Notes: a model not told the origin generated them from the sequence alone. A stretch of DNA of 18,377 nt from Thermoplasmata archaeon (GCA_021811925.1 JAKAPY010000012.1:1-18377), one strand, 5' to 3'. Counted from the stretch's first letter, positions 1-8,332 are shown. Numbers and translations are program-made.

Positions 1-2211
1 GCCAGCACTTCCCCATTCTTGCCTGATGCGGAGAGGGGAACAAGGGTGCTTGACAGGCTCTCCCTGCTGAAGGGTGTCGGGGACAATGTGCCGTCAGCCA
101 GCACGGCCACCGGCTTCTGCAGGGGTTCGAGTCTCCGGCTCAACGCCCCTATTTACCTTGGGGACATGTCCTTTGGTTCACTTTCAGGGACACCAAACGT
201 CGCCCTTGCGATGGCTGCAGACAAATGCGGAGTCATAGCCGGGACAGGCGAGGGAGGACTTCACCCGGACGTTGCCAAGTGCCAAAACATCACGGTCCAG
301 TGGGCATCCGCGCGGTTCGGCGTGGATCTGGATGTTCTCAAGAAAGGGGCTGCGGTTGTCATCAAGATAGGGCAGGGAGCAAAGCCAGGAATTGGCGGGC
401 ATCTTCCAGGCATAAAGGTTACCGGGCCGATATCTCAGACCAGGAGGATTCCCATGGGGATGGACGCCATATCGCCAGCCCCCCACCACGATATATATTC
501 AATAGAGGACCTGGGCCAGAGGATAGAATCGCTGAAGGCGGCAACCCGAAAGCCCGTGTTTGTCAAGGTGGCTGCCACGAACTACATTCCTTACGTTGCA
601 TCCGGCATAGCAAGGATGGGTGCGGCAGGAATCATAATAGACGGCTCAGGGGCAGGGACAGGGGCAGCCCCCACGGCAATAAAGGACAACGTCGGCCTTC
701 CGATAGAGCTGGCAGTGGCCTCAACCGATGAAGTGTTGCGGAGAGAGGGGCTCAGGGATGAATTTTCAATAGTGGCAGCGGGCCGTGTGAGCCACCCGGA
801 GGATTCGGTCAAGCTGATGGCCCTCGGGGCGGACATGACCAGCCTTGGGACGGCTGCCCTTCTCGCGCTTGGCTGCCTGATGGTGAAGAAATGCCATCTA
901 GGGTACTGCCCGGCCGCTCTCACAAACAGGATCGATGAGGGCCAGGTGAAGTCTCTTTCTCTCGACTGGTCCGTCAGGCTCCTTGCTTCGTTTGTCTCCG
1001 GATGGACGCAGGAGATGCGGGACTTGATGGAATTCTGTGGTGTCAGTGATTTGAAAGAACTCGTCGGCAACAGGAGCCTGCTCGGCGGCAGGGATCTCAA
1101 TTTCGAGACTTCGTCAATTGTTGGCCTGTCCTGTTCCCTACCCAGCAATGGTGTCAGCGTTCATGGTGGCATCATCGAAAGATGGTCCTCCACCCGTGCT
1201 TCCAAAGACTGGAGGCCGTCGACCGTCACACACCTCAGGGAGAAGGCAGGCGTCAGCGGCAAGAGCGCCGGGGAGACTCACATATCAAGCATGGGCAACT
1301 CGAGCCCGCCATTTGTGGAAGTGCCTGACAGGATTGCAGATTTTCTTGTTTCCGACGGAGCACAGGTGACCCGCCCAAGCATAGATCCATACAGGGAGGA
1401 GATTGAGACAGAAACATTCATTGACAGCGGAAGGCTCAGGCTCTCCCTCCCGCTGTACTTCTCCCCGCTCCCCTCAGGAACGGAGCGTGAATTGGACGAT
1501 GCAGTTGCGACTGTATCGTCAAGGATGGGGCTCCTCTTCGATCCGGGTGAAAATGCAGCTGTCCTTCCTGTAAACATAAACAGAAGGACAATGAGCGTCT
1601 GTCGAACACATTCCGGCCCATTCGATTGTATCAGGGAACTGTTCGGTGCTCAATCCATTCTTTCCATATTCTCAAATGGCATCGATTCCCTCATGCTCAA
1701 ATGCGCTTCATCTGATTCTGACATGAACCGCATACGGGATAATGCGGACAGGCTGCTTGAAGCTGGAATTTCTTCTGTCATTGTTGATGAAGACATGCTG
1801 TCGGCAGATATCCCGCTTGAACTGGCCATATCGCTCCTGGACAGGACTCTCACCGATTGCGGGCTGAGGGGGAGGTTCAGCCTGCTTGCACAGGGTCAGT
1901 TTATCAGGGAGGCAGGTGATGTTTTCAAGCTTGTCGCCCTGGGCGCGGATGCAGTTGGTCTGAGTCGCGCTGCTGTAGTGGCCTTACTGCCAGAGACGGA
2001 GCCGGACGGATGTGTTTCAAGAGATGTTCTCATTGAGAGACTGGAAAACCTTGTCTCCGGCCTGTCGAAGGAGATAAAACTCCTTGCCGGGGCTGCAGGC
2101 GTCAGTGATATTTCCTCTTCGCTCACTTCCAACAGGGAGCTTCTGCGCTCGGTGGATCTGGACCCTGAAATAAGGCGCAAGCTGGGGGTAAAACCCGCGG
2201 GCTCCTTCTGA
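1..2211 (+). CDS. gltB: Glutamate synthase FMN/[3Fe-4S] subunit with degenerate second barrel (5' partial)
   Basis: The frame is open to the left edge, so the true start is probably upstream; the first in-window start is TTG at 19, used here for numbering. Residues 1-370 form the FMN-binding (beta/alpha)8 synthase domain, which makes glutamate from 2-oxoglutarate and ammonia. Visible motifs are GTGEGG (75-80), QGAKPGIGGHLPG (119-131), SPAPHHDIYSIEDL (152-165) and GSGAGTGAAP (209-218). Cysteines 286, 292 and 297 keep the C-x5-C-x4-C spacing of the [3Fe-4S] ligands. After a linker (about 375-450), residues 452-730 weakly repeat the first domain but lack the glycine-rich, FMN and cysteine motifs. 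The stop is adjacent to the next gene, which supplies the glutaminase. No NADPH-oxidising small subunit (GltD) is in the window, so the electron donor is unknown. The family call is very secure; the role of the second half is not known. Confidence 0.93.
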   Translation, partial: ASTSPFLPDAERGTRVLDRLSLLKGVGDNVPSASTATGFCRGSSLRLNAPIYLGDMSFGSLSGTPNVALAMAADKCGVIAGTGEGGLHPDVAKCQNITVQWASARFGVDLDVLKKGAAVVIKIGQGAKPGIGGHLPGIKVTGPISQTRRIPMGMDAISPAPHHDIYSIEDLGQRIESLKAATRKPVFVKVAATNYIPYVASGIARMGAAGIIIDGSGAGTGAAPTAIKDNVGLPIELAVASTDEVLRREGLRDEFSIVAAGRVSHPEDSVKLMALGADMTSLGTAALLALGCLMVKKCHLGYCPAALTNRIDEGQVKSLSLDWSVRLLASFVSGWTQEMRDLMEFCGVSDLKELVGNRSLLGGRDLNFETSSIVGLSCSLPSNGVSVHGGIIERWSSTRASKDWRPSTVTHLREKAGVSGKSAGETHISSMGNSSPPFVEVPDRIADFLVSDGAQVTRPSIDPYREEIETETFIDSGRLRLSLPLYFSPLPSGTERELDDAVATVSSRMGLLFDPGENAAVLPVNINRRTMSVCRTHSGPFDCIRELFGAQSILSIFSNGIDSLMLKCASSDSDMNRIRDNADRLLEAGISSVIVDEDMLSADIPLELAISLLDRTLTDCGLRGRFSLLAQGQFIREAGDVFKLVALGADAVGLSRAAVVALLPETEPDGCVSRDVLIERLENLVSGLSKEIKLLAGAAGVSDISSSLTSNRELLRSVDLDPEIRRKLGVKPAGSF

Positions 2212-2228
2212 TGGACGGTGGCGACACA

Positions 2229-4277
2229 ATGACTACCACAATACCAGGATCGCTGTACGGGCTGCCACATGTCAAGGACGGATGCGGCGTTTTCGGCATT
2301 ATTTCCAGGGACCCTTCTGAATTGATACCGTCGAGCATGGCTGTCTCTGGGATATGTGCAGCCAGGCAGAGGGGGAGTCGGCTCGGCGCAGGTTTTGCTT
2401 CCACCGTCCTCGAAGGCGGTCCACGCACTCCCTTCAGGATGAAGGCGTTCGTCCGCGACCAGGGTACAGCACAGGAGCTTGCAAGTGCTGTAGGCTCATC
2501 CATCTCAGAAGTGACAAGCACTTCGTTTTCGGACTTTGCAGGTTCCGCCGTTGCCGGGATGCCGATGATGGAAATGACTCTTGCCCAGCCTGACCTGCGC
2601 ACCATCTCCGGGATTGTGGACAGGATAAACAGCAAGCTCATTTCCGGCTCCGACGTCAGTGGCAGGATATTCTCCTATGGCAGGTACACGGACGTTTTCA
2701 AGGGAGTCGGGTTCCCGGATGATGTGGCAACCCTATATGGCCTCCAGAACGACTCGAGGGAGGCACATGCCTGGATCGCACACTCAAGACAGCCGACCAA
2801 TTCGCCCGGCGCGCTGCCTGTCTGGTCCCACCCGTTCTCGGCTCTCGATTGCGCCATAGTCCACAACGGTGACATAAGCTCTTTCGGGGCCAATGTAGCA
2901 TATCTTGAATCCAGGGGTTATCACAGCCATATCGGAACAGACAGCGAAGTAATAGCCAGGTTGCTTGAAGTCCTTCTCAGGGAGGAGGGACTGGAATTGT
3001 GCGATGCGCTCAGAATACTATCCAATCCGCACTCAAGGCAACTAACTGCGGAGGCAAGGGAATTGCTTGCAAATTACAGGAACGCAAGACTCGATGGCCC
3101 TTTCAGCGTTGTAGGCTCATATGGCACCGGCTCAGACTGTTTTCTTTTTGCAGTCACCGACAGATCGAAATTCAGGCCGCTTGTCCTCGGGCAGGACAGA
3201 CGTTACTTCTATGCAGCGAGCGAGGAGTCGCAGATACGTTCACTCTCACCGGATGCCGAGGTCTGGAATGCAGAGTCTGCCTCCTTCTTCGTCTGCTCTG
3301 TGAGGAGGGGCCTTATTGCAAGCGGGACATCACGAAACCTCGCCACGCGGCCTCTCTCTTCTCCTGCTGCCACCAAGCCTGCCAGGACCAGCAGGACACA
3401 TGAAAGCGTAAACAGCGAAATCGTCAGTCATTTGGGGGAGGATGGGGAGGAGATGGTGGTTGAAGACGTCAACGGGACGCGCTTCATAGGAATGGGTGTC
3501 AGTTTCGGGACGACAGCCGGGACGAAGAAAGTGATAGTGAACGGATATCCGGGCAACTGCCTTGCCAACCTCAACGATGGTGGCATATTCGAGGTGTTCG
3601 GCAGCGTCGCGGACGATCTTGCTGATACAATGACAGACGGAAAGGTCATAGTTCACGGCAATGCGGGCGATGTTGCCGGTCAGGCTCTGCAGGGCGGGCG
3701 GCTCTACGTCAGGGGCAGCGTCGGCAACAGGGCGGCAATACAGATGAGGGAATTCCGCGAAAGGAGACCGTATTTCATAATAGGCGAGTCAGCGGGGGAT
3801 TATCTCGGTGAATATATGGCAGGGGGGCGAGTGGTGGTTCTCAACCTTTCACGCCGCGGGCGCCCGGCCGGTGATTATATCGGCACCGGTATGGTCGGCG
3901 GGAAGATATTCATAAGGGGAAACGTCCTGCCATCACAGGTTGGTCTTCTGCCCTTGCCCGCTGACGTTCTCGGTTACCTCGACTCTCTCTGCGAGGAGGG
4001 GCTCCTCGACAGGCGATTGCTTGGCGAAGGTATCGACCTCTCCGATCCTGCCAGCATCGAGAAGGTTCTTCCACCCGAGGTATCGTCCAGGGTAATGATG
4101 CTCTTCTACAACACAAGACATTCAAAACGTATACTGATTGAGAATAGGGTGTTGTCAGAAGCAGAGAAAACAGAACTCTCTCCGGTCATATCAGACTGCC
4201 TTGGTTCCCTGCTGCTCCCCGAATCGCTTATTGCCGAAGTCCTGTCCAGTGAATACAGTGTCATATCGGTTGAGTGA
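2229..4277 (+). CDS. Glutamate synthase glutaminase (class II GATase) fused to GXGXG domain
   Basis: This subunit should release ammonia from glutamine for the upstream FMN subunit. Numbered from ATG 2211, the class II amidotransferase spans about 25-375. Cys25 in DGCGVFGI is the likely nucleophile, exposed after a short propeptide is removed, as in PurF. AHSRQPTN (190-197), VHNGDISSFGAN (217-228) and GTDSEV (242-247) are the usual glutamine-site motifs. Residues 405-600 are the GXGXG beta-helix domain, with repeated G-x2-G/GD turns such as VHGNAGDVAG and GGRLYVRG. The C-terminal 90 residues are not recognised. The start is uncertain. ATG 2211 overlaps the previous TGA by one base but has no ribosome binding site. 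ATG 2229 has GGTGG at 2217-2221, seven bases upstream, and is preferred. The two genes clearly form one transcription unit. Confidence 0.9.
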   Translation: MTTTIPGSLYGLPHVKDGCGVFGIISRDPSELIPSSMAVSGICAARQRGSRLGAGFASTVLEGGPRTPFRMKAFVRDQGTAQELASAVGSSISEVTSTSFSDFAGSAVAGMPMMEMTLAQPDLRTISGIVDRINSKLISGSDVSGRIFSYGRYTDVFKGVGFPDDVATLYGLQNDSREAHAWIAHSRQPTNSPGALPVWSHPFSALDCAIVHNGDISSFGANVAYLESRGYHSHIGTDSEVIARLLEVLLREEGLELCDALRILSNPHSRQLTAEARELLANYRNARLDGPFSVVGSYGTGSDCFLFAVTDRSKFRPLVLGQDRRYFYAASEESQIRSLSPDAEVWNAESASFFVCSVRRGLIASGTSRNLATRPLSSPAATKPARTSRTHESVNSEIVSHLGEDGEEMVVEDVNGTRFIGMGVSFGTTAGTKKVIVNGYPGNCLANLNDGGIFEVFGSVADDLADTMTDGKVIVHGNAGDVAGQALQGGRLYVRGSVGNRAAIQMREFRERRPYFIIGESAGDYLGEYMAGGRVVVLNLSRRGRPAGDYIGTGMVGGKIFIRGNVLPSQVGLLPLPADVLGYLDSLCEEGLLDRRLLGEGIDLSDPASIEKVLPPEVSSRVMMLFYNTRHSKRILIENRVLSEAEKTELSPVISDCLGSLLLPESLIAEVLSSEYSVISVE

Positions 4278-4370
4278 AAAATGTCCCGGGCGGGTGCTGT
4301 TGTGCATGCTTTCAAAGTCCGTTCCCCGGGAAGCCGTGGACCGGTATTGCTTGCCTTCATTATGTGTCAA

Positions 4371-4379
4371 ATTAAAATA
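4371..4379 (+). promoter_or_regulatory. TATA-like element before pheA
   Basis: ATTAAAATA lies 30-40 bases before the prephenate dehydratase start, in the 133-base gap after the glutamate synthase genes. The position predicts a transcript with a leader of only a few bases. The element was read by eye and not tested. Confidence 0.4.
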
Positions 4380-4410
4380 AGAGTGCAAATTTCGAAGAGA
4401 TGTATTGGCA

Positions 4411-5238
4411 ATGACCACTAAGGAAGTTGGATTCCAGGGAGAACCGGGGGCATACAGCGAGGAGGCGATCGTCCAGCATTACCACGGGAAGGCCGAACCT
4501 AAACCATGCAGGACAGTCTCGGATGTCTTCAACGGCGTGGCAAGCGGCAGGATGGATGCGGGCATGATACCTGTTGAGAATTCAATAGGCGGGAACGTCT
4601 ACGAGTCATACGACCTTCTGATATCAAGCAACCTGCATGTCATCGCAGAAGTGTACCTGAAGGTTCACCATTGCCTAATTTCAAACAGGAACGCAAGGAA
4701 AGAGGAACTGAAAAAGGTGTATTCTCATCCGCAGGCCCTGGAACAGTGCAGGAATTTTGTCTCGGGCCTTGGAGCCGAGATGCTTAGCAGCTACGATACT
4801 GCGGGAAGCGTCATGGCAATAAAGAAAAGCGGAGCAGTCGATTCCGCGGCCATCGCCAGCAAAAGGGCTGCCGAAATATACGGACTGGCAGTGCTTGCGG
4901 AGAACATAGAGGACAATCCGAACAACACCACAAGATTCCTTGTGATATCAAGGGAACAGGTCATTTCGGCTGGAAAGCTCAAGACATCCATTGTCTTTCA
5001 GGTTCCCAACACCCCCGGCAGCCTCTACAATGCCATGGGTCTTTTTGCAAAACGCGGAATAAACCTCACCAAGATAGAGTCTAGGCCCTCGAGGGAAAGG
5101 CAGTGGGAGTACTTTTTCCTGCTTGATTTTGAGGGTTCAACACGCGAAAGCGGAGCGGCTGAGGCCCTTGACGAGCTGGGACGGATTGCAACCTTCGTCA
5201 AGGTTATAGGCTCGTATCCCGAAGGCATCCATTCCTGA
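4411..5238 (+). CDS. pheA: Prephenate dehydratase with C-terminal ACT domain
   Basis: The enzyme converts prephenate to phenylpyruvate, the committed step to phenylalanine. From ATG 4411 it has 275 residues, the usual length of a monofunctional enzyme without a chorismate mutase domain. The catalytic domain (1-180) shows GFQGEPGAYSEEA, DAGMIPVENSIGGNV (49-63) and the TRF motif (174-176), whose threonine is catalytic. The ACT domain (191-270) has PGSLYNAM and ESRP (223-226), the phenylalanine-sensing motifs, so feedback inhibition by phenylalanine is expected. TTG 4405 is in frame just upstream and would add two residues. Neither start has a good ribosome binding site, and ATG is preferred. 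It is separated from the gltB pair by 133 bases with its own TATA-like element, so it is probably transcribed independently. Confidence 0.95.
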   Translation: MTTKEVGFQGEPGAYSEEAIVQHYHGKAEPKPCRTVSDVFNGVASGRMDAGMIPVENSIGGNVYESYDLLISSNLHVIAEVYLKVHHCLISNRNARKEELKKVYSHPQALEQCRNFVSGLGAEMLSSYDTAGSVMAIKKSGAVDSAAIASKRAAEIYGLAVLAENIEDNPNNTTRFLVISREQVISAGKLKTSIVFQVPNTPGSLYNAMGLFAKRGINLTKIESRPSRERQWEYFFLLDFEGSTRESGAAEALDELGRIATFVKVIGSYPEGIHS

Positions 5239-5373
5239 GGCGGCGCCAGCCAGGCTGCCAGCGGGCCTATTCCCGGAACCAATACGCCGTGATGCCACCC
5301 CTTCCACGGCAGTCCATTTCGCCTGGCGCCTGGATGCATTTATGCAAAACGTAATTAGAATCTATACGAGACT

Positions 5374-5380
5374 CTTTTTT
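5374..5380 (+). terminator. Oligo-T run downstream of pheA, possible archaeal terminator
   Basis: A run of T residues (CTTTTTTA) follows pheA by about 135 bases and sits just before the TATA box of the next small gene. Archaeal termination commonly uses such T tracts. An 8-base inverted repeat (GGCGCCAG 5242-5249 with CTGGCGCC 5323-5330) lies in the same gap. The assignment is tentative. Confidence 0.25.
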
Positions 5381-5391
5381 ATTTGGTCAAG

Positions 5392-5398
5392 TATAAAA
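5392..5398 (+). promoter_or_regulatory. TATA box upstream of the cysteine-rich microprotein
   Basis: TATAAAA is a strong archaeal TATA match. Transcription would start near 5420, leaving a leader of about 75 bases before ATG 5497. That agrees with the strong ribosome binding site at that start. Confidence 0.5.
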
Positions 5399-5496
5399 AG
5401 TCGTATCTTGAAATGTAAGGAGCAAGGGCAATCTAGTGCGGCAGATGTCGTTGCATTTGGACATGCTTTGACACTGTCGTGGAGGTTGAGAACAAC

Positions 5497-5643
5497 ATGT
5501 GCAAGGAGTGCAAGGATTTACGCGGCTGCAATTGCAATTGCTACGATGAATACCTGATAAAGGACTATTATGGCGTAAGTTTCTGCTCACACTGCGGCTG
5601 CCACAAGGAACCCGAGCTGGAGATCCTCCTTCAGCTGGCATAG
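5497..5643 (+). CDS. Cysteine-rich 48-residue microprotein, probable metal-binding knuckle protein
   Basis: This short reading frame (ATG 5497, TAG 5641-5643) encodes 48 residues with eight cysteines: 2, 5, 11, 13, 15, 30, 33 and 35, plus His32 and His36. The layout is C-x2-C, then C-x-C-x-C, a tyrosine-rich spacer, and C-x2-C-x-C-H, followed by an acidic/leucine tail. The pattern suggests two zinc knuckles, a metallothionein-like site or a small iron-sulfur site. I do not recognise a named family. Support for a real gene comes from GGAGGT at 5481-5486, ten bases before the ATG, and from a TATAAAA box at 5392. The membrane kinase gene starts 213 bases downstream on the same strand but has its own promoter, so any functional link to the kinase/phosphatase/VWA set is only inferred. 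Confidence 0.7.
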   Translation: MCKECKDLRGCNCNCYDEYLIKDYYGVSFCSHCGCHKEPELEILLQLA

Positions 5644-5822
5644 TGCAGTGGACGTTGGTAGGAGGACTGTTACTTGCGGCCGACACCCCTGAATCAGGCT
5701 TCGTGTTGCCCGTCCTGTGTTACCAGTTCGTAAATTCAATCGTATTCCAAACCATGAACAATCCATGCTATCCATTCAGTTGCTGTTCAGAAAATCAAAA
5801 ATCGGAGCTTGCGGCACTAAGG

Positions 5823-5829
5823 TTTATAG
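5823..5829 (+). promoter_or_regulatory. TATA box of the membrane kinase gene
   Basis: TTTATAG is centred about 31 bases before ATG 5857. This spacing puts the transcription start within a few bases of the ATG, so the message is probably leaderless. No ribosome binding site is present, which fits. Confidence 0.5.
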
Positions 5830-5856
5830 AGCGAATGTGCTTTCAAACCAACTCAT

Positions 5857-7611
5857 ATGAAGCCCATAGAGAAGCTTCTGATACCAATCTCCATAATCAT
5901 ATTATTCATAATTATCCCGTTTTCAGCGCTCGTTGCTGCCTCTCAGCTCCTCTACACTAACCTGAACCTCTCAAACATTGCCAGCTTCGTGCAGGAATAT
6001 GAAATTGCAGCTGTGGCAGCGGTTTTTGCCCTGCTGACGGTTTATGCACTTCTGACTGACTACATCGGCAGCCACAGGATATTCTACTCTGTTTTTGGCC
6101 TTGTACTGGTCGTTCTGCCTTTCTTCAACGACAGGTTTCTGTCACAATTCCAGAGCGAAGTGATCTTGCTCCTGGCAGTCGGATCTCTCGAGGCGGCCCA
6201 TGCATTCATTATTGAGAGCAGGCGTTCGACGATATCCTACATGCTCCTTCTGCTTCCAACCCTCGCAGTGCTGCCGCTGTTCCCCTTCTATTACCTCGAA
6301 TTTGTTGGCTATGCGATACTCGTATGCTCCTTCTTCCTTTTCGGATCCAGGCGGAACATGTCGGTAACCGAGCTGAACTTGAGGTCCATAAAGAATACAG
6401 CGCCGAAGGCGGCTCGCACCAGGCAGGCACGGAAGAAGACAGCCACTGCCCCCGCCGCCGCTGCGTCGACCACTTCTCCCGCTGGTCCCGCCCCTGCTCC
6501 TGTTCCGGCACCTGCCCCAGTCACTGCACCGCCCACCCCTCCTGCCCATGCACCCGCACCCGCGGCTCAGGCGGCTCCCACCGCCGCGAAGCAGGAAGAA
6601 AAGCCGAAGAAGTCCCACTTTTCACTCGGCCGGTCGGCTGCAAAGGAAACAATAAGCTGGGATGATGTTCTTCCACCGAGCGTTCCATGGCCTGGACAGA
6701 GCGATTACGCCAAGGCAATCCAGAATCTTGATTTCAGCATTGCCCCACTTTATCCAGATGTCAAGGGCGCAAAGGTCCTGTCCAATCCGTTTGTCAAGAT
6801 TCCGGGCAATGTCGTCTATTCCTCAGGCAATTACGGAACGATATTCAAGCTGCAGAACAACGGATCCTCACAGGCACTGAAATGCTTCACAAGGAGCAAG
6901 CCCGACCTCGCCAAACGCTACTATGCAATTTCCAAGCAGCTCAAGGCACATGAGGACGAGAACCTCGCATTCGTCGATTTCCAGTACCTGCCGAAAGCAA
7001 TCAGGACGTTCAGGAATCCGGCGATCTACTTCCCTGTTCTCACAATGCAGTGGATCGAGGGTACAAATCTCAATGTGTACATATCGGAACAGCTCAAGAA
7101 GAAGAACGTGCTTGATGCTCTTGCCTCAAATTTCCTTCAGGAAATGATCAAGATACGAAATGCAGGCATCGCCCACGGTGACATAGCCGGGGACAATATA
7201 GTCATCAGCGACGCCGGAAAGCTCACTCTTGTGGATTATGATGGCCTGTACGTACCTGAATTCCGCGGCTTGAAGGCAGAGGAACTTGGCCATGATCACT
7301 TCCAGCACCCCGACCGAAGCGCAGCCACCTATTCTGCAAGGCTTGACAATTTCTCAATACTTGTCACATACCTTTCACTCCTGGCTGTGTCGGAGGACCC
7401 CAAGCTCTGGTCGAAGTACAACAAGGGAGACCAGGACTGCCTTATCTTCAGGAAGGATGACTTTGTGGACCCTTCCCACTCAGGTGTGATTAACGACCTT
7501 ACGCACATGAAGGGCAGGGTGGGTGCGCTTACAGGACTGCTCAATGATGCAATAAGCCACGACCCGCTGTGGCAGGGCGCGGATCCTCAGGCAGTGGCTA
7601 AGTTACAGTGA
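5857..7611 (+). CDS. Membrane-anchored Ser/Thr protein kinase-like protein of the TerY-phosphorylation triad
   Basis: The protein has three parts. Residues 8-163 contain about six hydrophobic helices. Residues 185-250 form a basic, then Ala/Pro-rich linker. Residues 300-584 form a protein kinase domain, predicted cytosolic. Kinase landmarks are a glycine-rich loop (SSGNYGTIF, 322-330), the ATP lysine K342 in ALKCF, a catalytic loop HGDIAGDN (440-447: D442, N447) and a DFG-like DYDG (460-463). The DYDG-LYVPE stretch and GHDHFQHPDR (478-487) resemble kinases that accompany TerY-type VWA proteins and PP2C phosphatases. Those two partners lie immediately downstream on the opposite strand, and the 3' ends overlap by 14 bases. 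HGD instead of HRD suggests an atypical subfamily. Kinase-like fold is confident; activity and targets are inferred. Confidence 0.85.
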   Translation: MKPIEKLLIPISIIILFIIIPFSALVAASQLLYTNLNLSNIASFVQEYEIAAVAAVFALLTVYALLTDYIGSHRIFYSVFGLVLVVLPFFNDRFLSQFQSEVILLLAVGSLEAAHAFIIESRRSTISYMLLLLPTLAVLPLFPFYYLEFVGYAILVCSFFLFGSRRNMSVTELNLRSIKNTAPKAARTRQARKKTATAPAAAASTTSPAGPAPAPVPAPAPVTAPPTPPAHAPAPAAQAAPTAAKQEEKPKKSHFSLGRSAAKETISWDDVLPPSVPWPGQSDYAKAIQNLDFSIAPLYPDVKGAKVLSNPFVKIPGNVVYSSGNYGTIFKLQNNGSSQALKCFTRSKPDLAKRYYAISKQLKAHEDENLAFVDFQYLPKAIRTFRNPAIYFPVLTMQWIEGTNLNVYISEQLKKKNVLDALASNFLQEMIKIRNAGIAHGDIAGDNIVISDAGKLTLVDYDGLYVPEFRGLKAEELGHDHFQHPDRSAATYSARLDNFSILVTYLSLLAVSEDPKLWSKYNKGDQDCLIFRKDDFVDPSHSGVINDLTHMKGRVGALTGLLNDAISHDPLWQGADPQAVAKLQ

Positions 7612-8332
7612 TGAATACAAGAGTCACGTCGTCATTCTTTACCTGGCCGGACGAGATGAGGCCTCCAACATAGGAGTCAAAGTCGCCGCCATGGGACAGG
7701 AGCTCCTGCCATGGTTTGTCCGCCTTGTGCTTGAGCATCCATTTGGCTATCGCATCAGTCGCGAGCACTATCCTGTCGCCTACCCTCAGTTTACCGTATT
7801 TTACCTCAATGCCTGGAATGTCCACTTCCTTTCCCTGAGCTCCAGTGAAGCCACGCCCGCTCCACATGAGCCTCGGCGTGTTGCTCATGTCCGTGCTGTC
7901 TGAAAAGGGAAACGACTCCATCCGTTCCCCTGTGATGTGGAACATGCAGGAGTCGCCTATCGTCATGCATCTGAATCTCCTCTTTTCATCCAGCAGGTCT
8001 ATCTGCAGGCCGAGAAGGGTTGAATAGGAACCAAGCATTGCCTTGTTCTTCTGGAACCAGGGAAGTGAGGTCCAGTCTATGCTTGAGTACCACTGGGCCC
8101 TCGCGAGCTGCAGTATGCCCTTCATCACGTCCCTGTCGTTTGTCACGAAGCCTGGGGGGTTTTCGACAAACGTCTTGACGAGCGCCTTGGCCCAGACATC
8201 GGAGAAACTTGACTCAGTAGCTCCGTCCGCGACAGCGAACACTCCGCTAGTCGAGTCTGAAGCGTACGCGTCTTCGTACTCCTCAGAGGTGTTTCCAGTC
8301 TTGGATCTGTGGAATTCGTTGACCGTGAGCAA
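7598..8332 (-). CDS. PP2C-family protein phosphatase
   Basis: This metal-dependent Ser/Thr phosphatase of 244 residues probably reverses phosphorylation by the neighbouring kinase. PP2C motifs appear in order: EDAY (20-23), VADGATES (34-41, metal ligand D36), GSYSTLLGL (101-109), IGDS (125-128), ATDAIAKW (191-198, metal ligand D193) and KNDDVTLVF (232-240, ligands D234/D235). The start is TTG 8332, the codon directly after the TAG stop of the VWA gene and in the same frame. The only upstream ribosome-site candidate is AGGGG at 8349-8345, twelve bases away, so translational coupling or stop readthrough is likely. No other start codon precedes the conserved EDAY motif closely. The stop is also TAG. 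Confidence 0.88.
   Translation of the reverse strand: MLTVNEFHRSKTGNTSEEYEDAYASDSTSGVFAVADGATESSFSDVWAKALVKTFVENPPGFVTNDRDVMKGILQLARAQWYSSIDWTSLPWFQKNKAMLGSYSTLLGLQIDLLDEKRRFRCMTIGDSCMFHITGERMESFPFSDSTDMSNTPRLMWSGRGFTGAQGKEVDIPGIEVKYGKLRVGDRIVLATDAIAKWMLKHKADKPWQELLSHGGDFDSYVGGLISSGQVKNDDVTLVFITVT

Noticed and set aside
5342..5557. A 71-codon frame overlapping the start of the microprotein
   Set aside because: It begins before the TATAAAA box, has no ribosome binding site, and the competing frame has a strong site and a patterned cysteine layout.
5644..5856. Search for a tRNA or box C/D RNA in the gap before the kinase
   Set aside because: No cloverleaf, and no paired RUGAUGA/CUGA boxes were found; only a short CCTGA/TCAGG palindrome with no loop.
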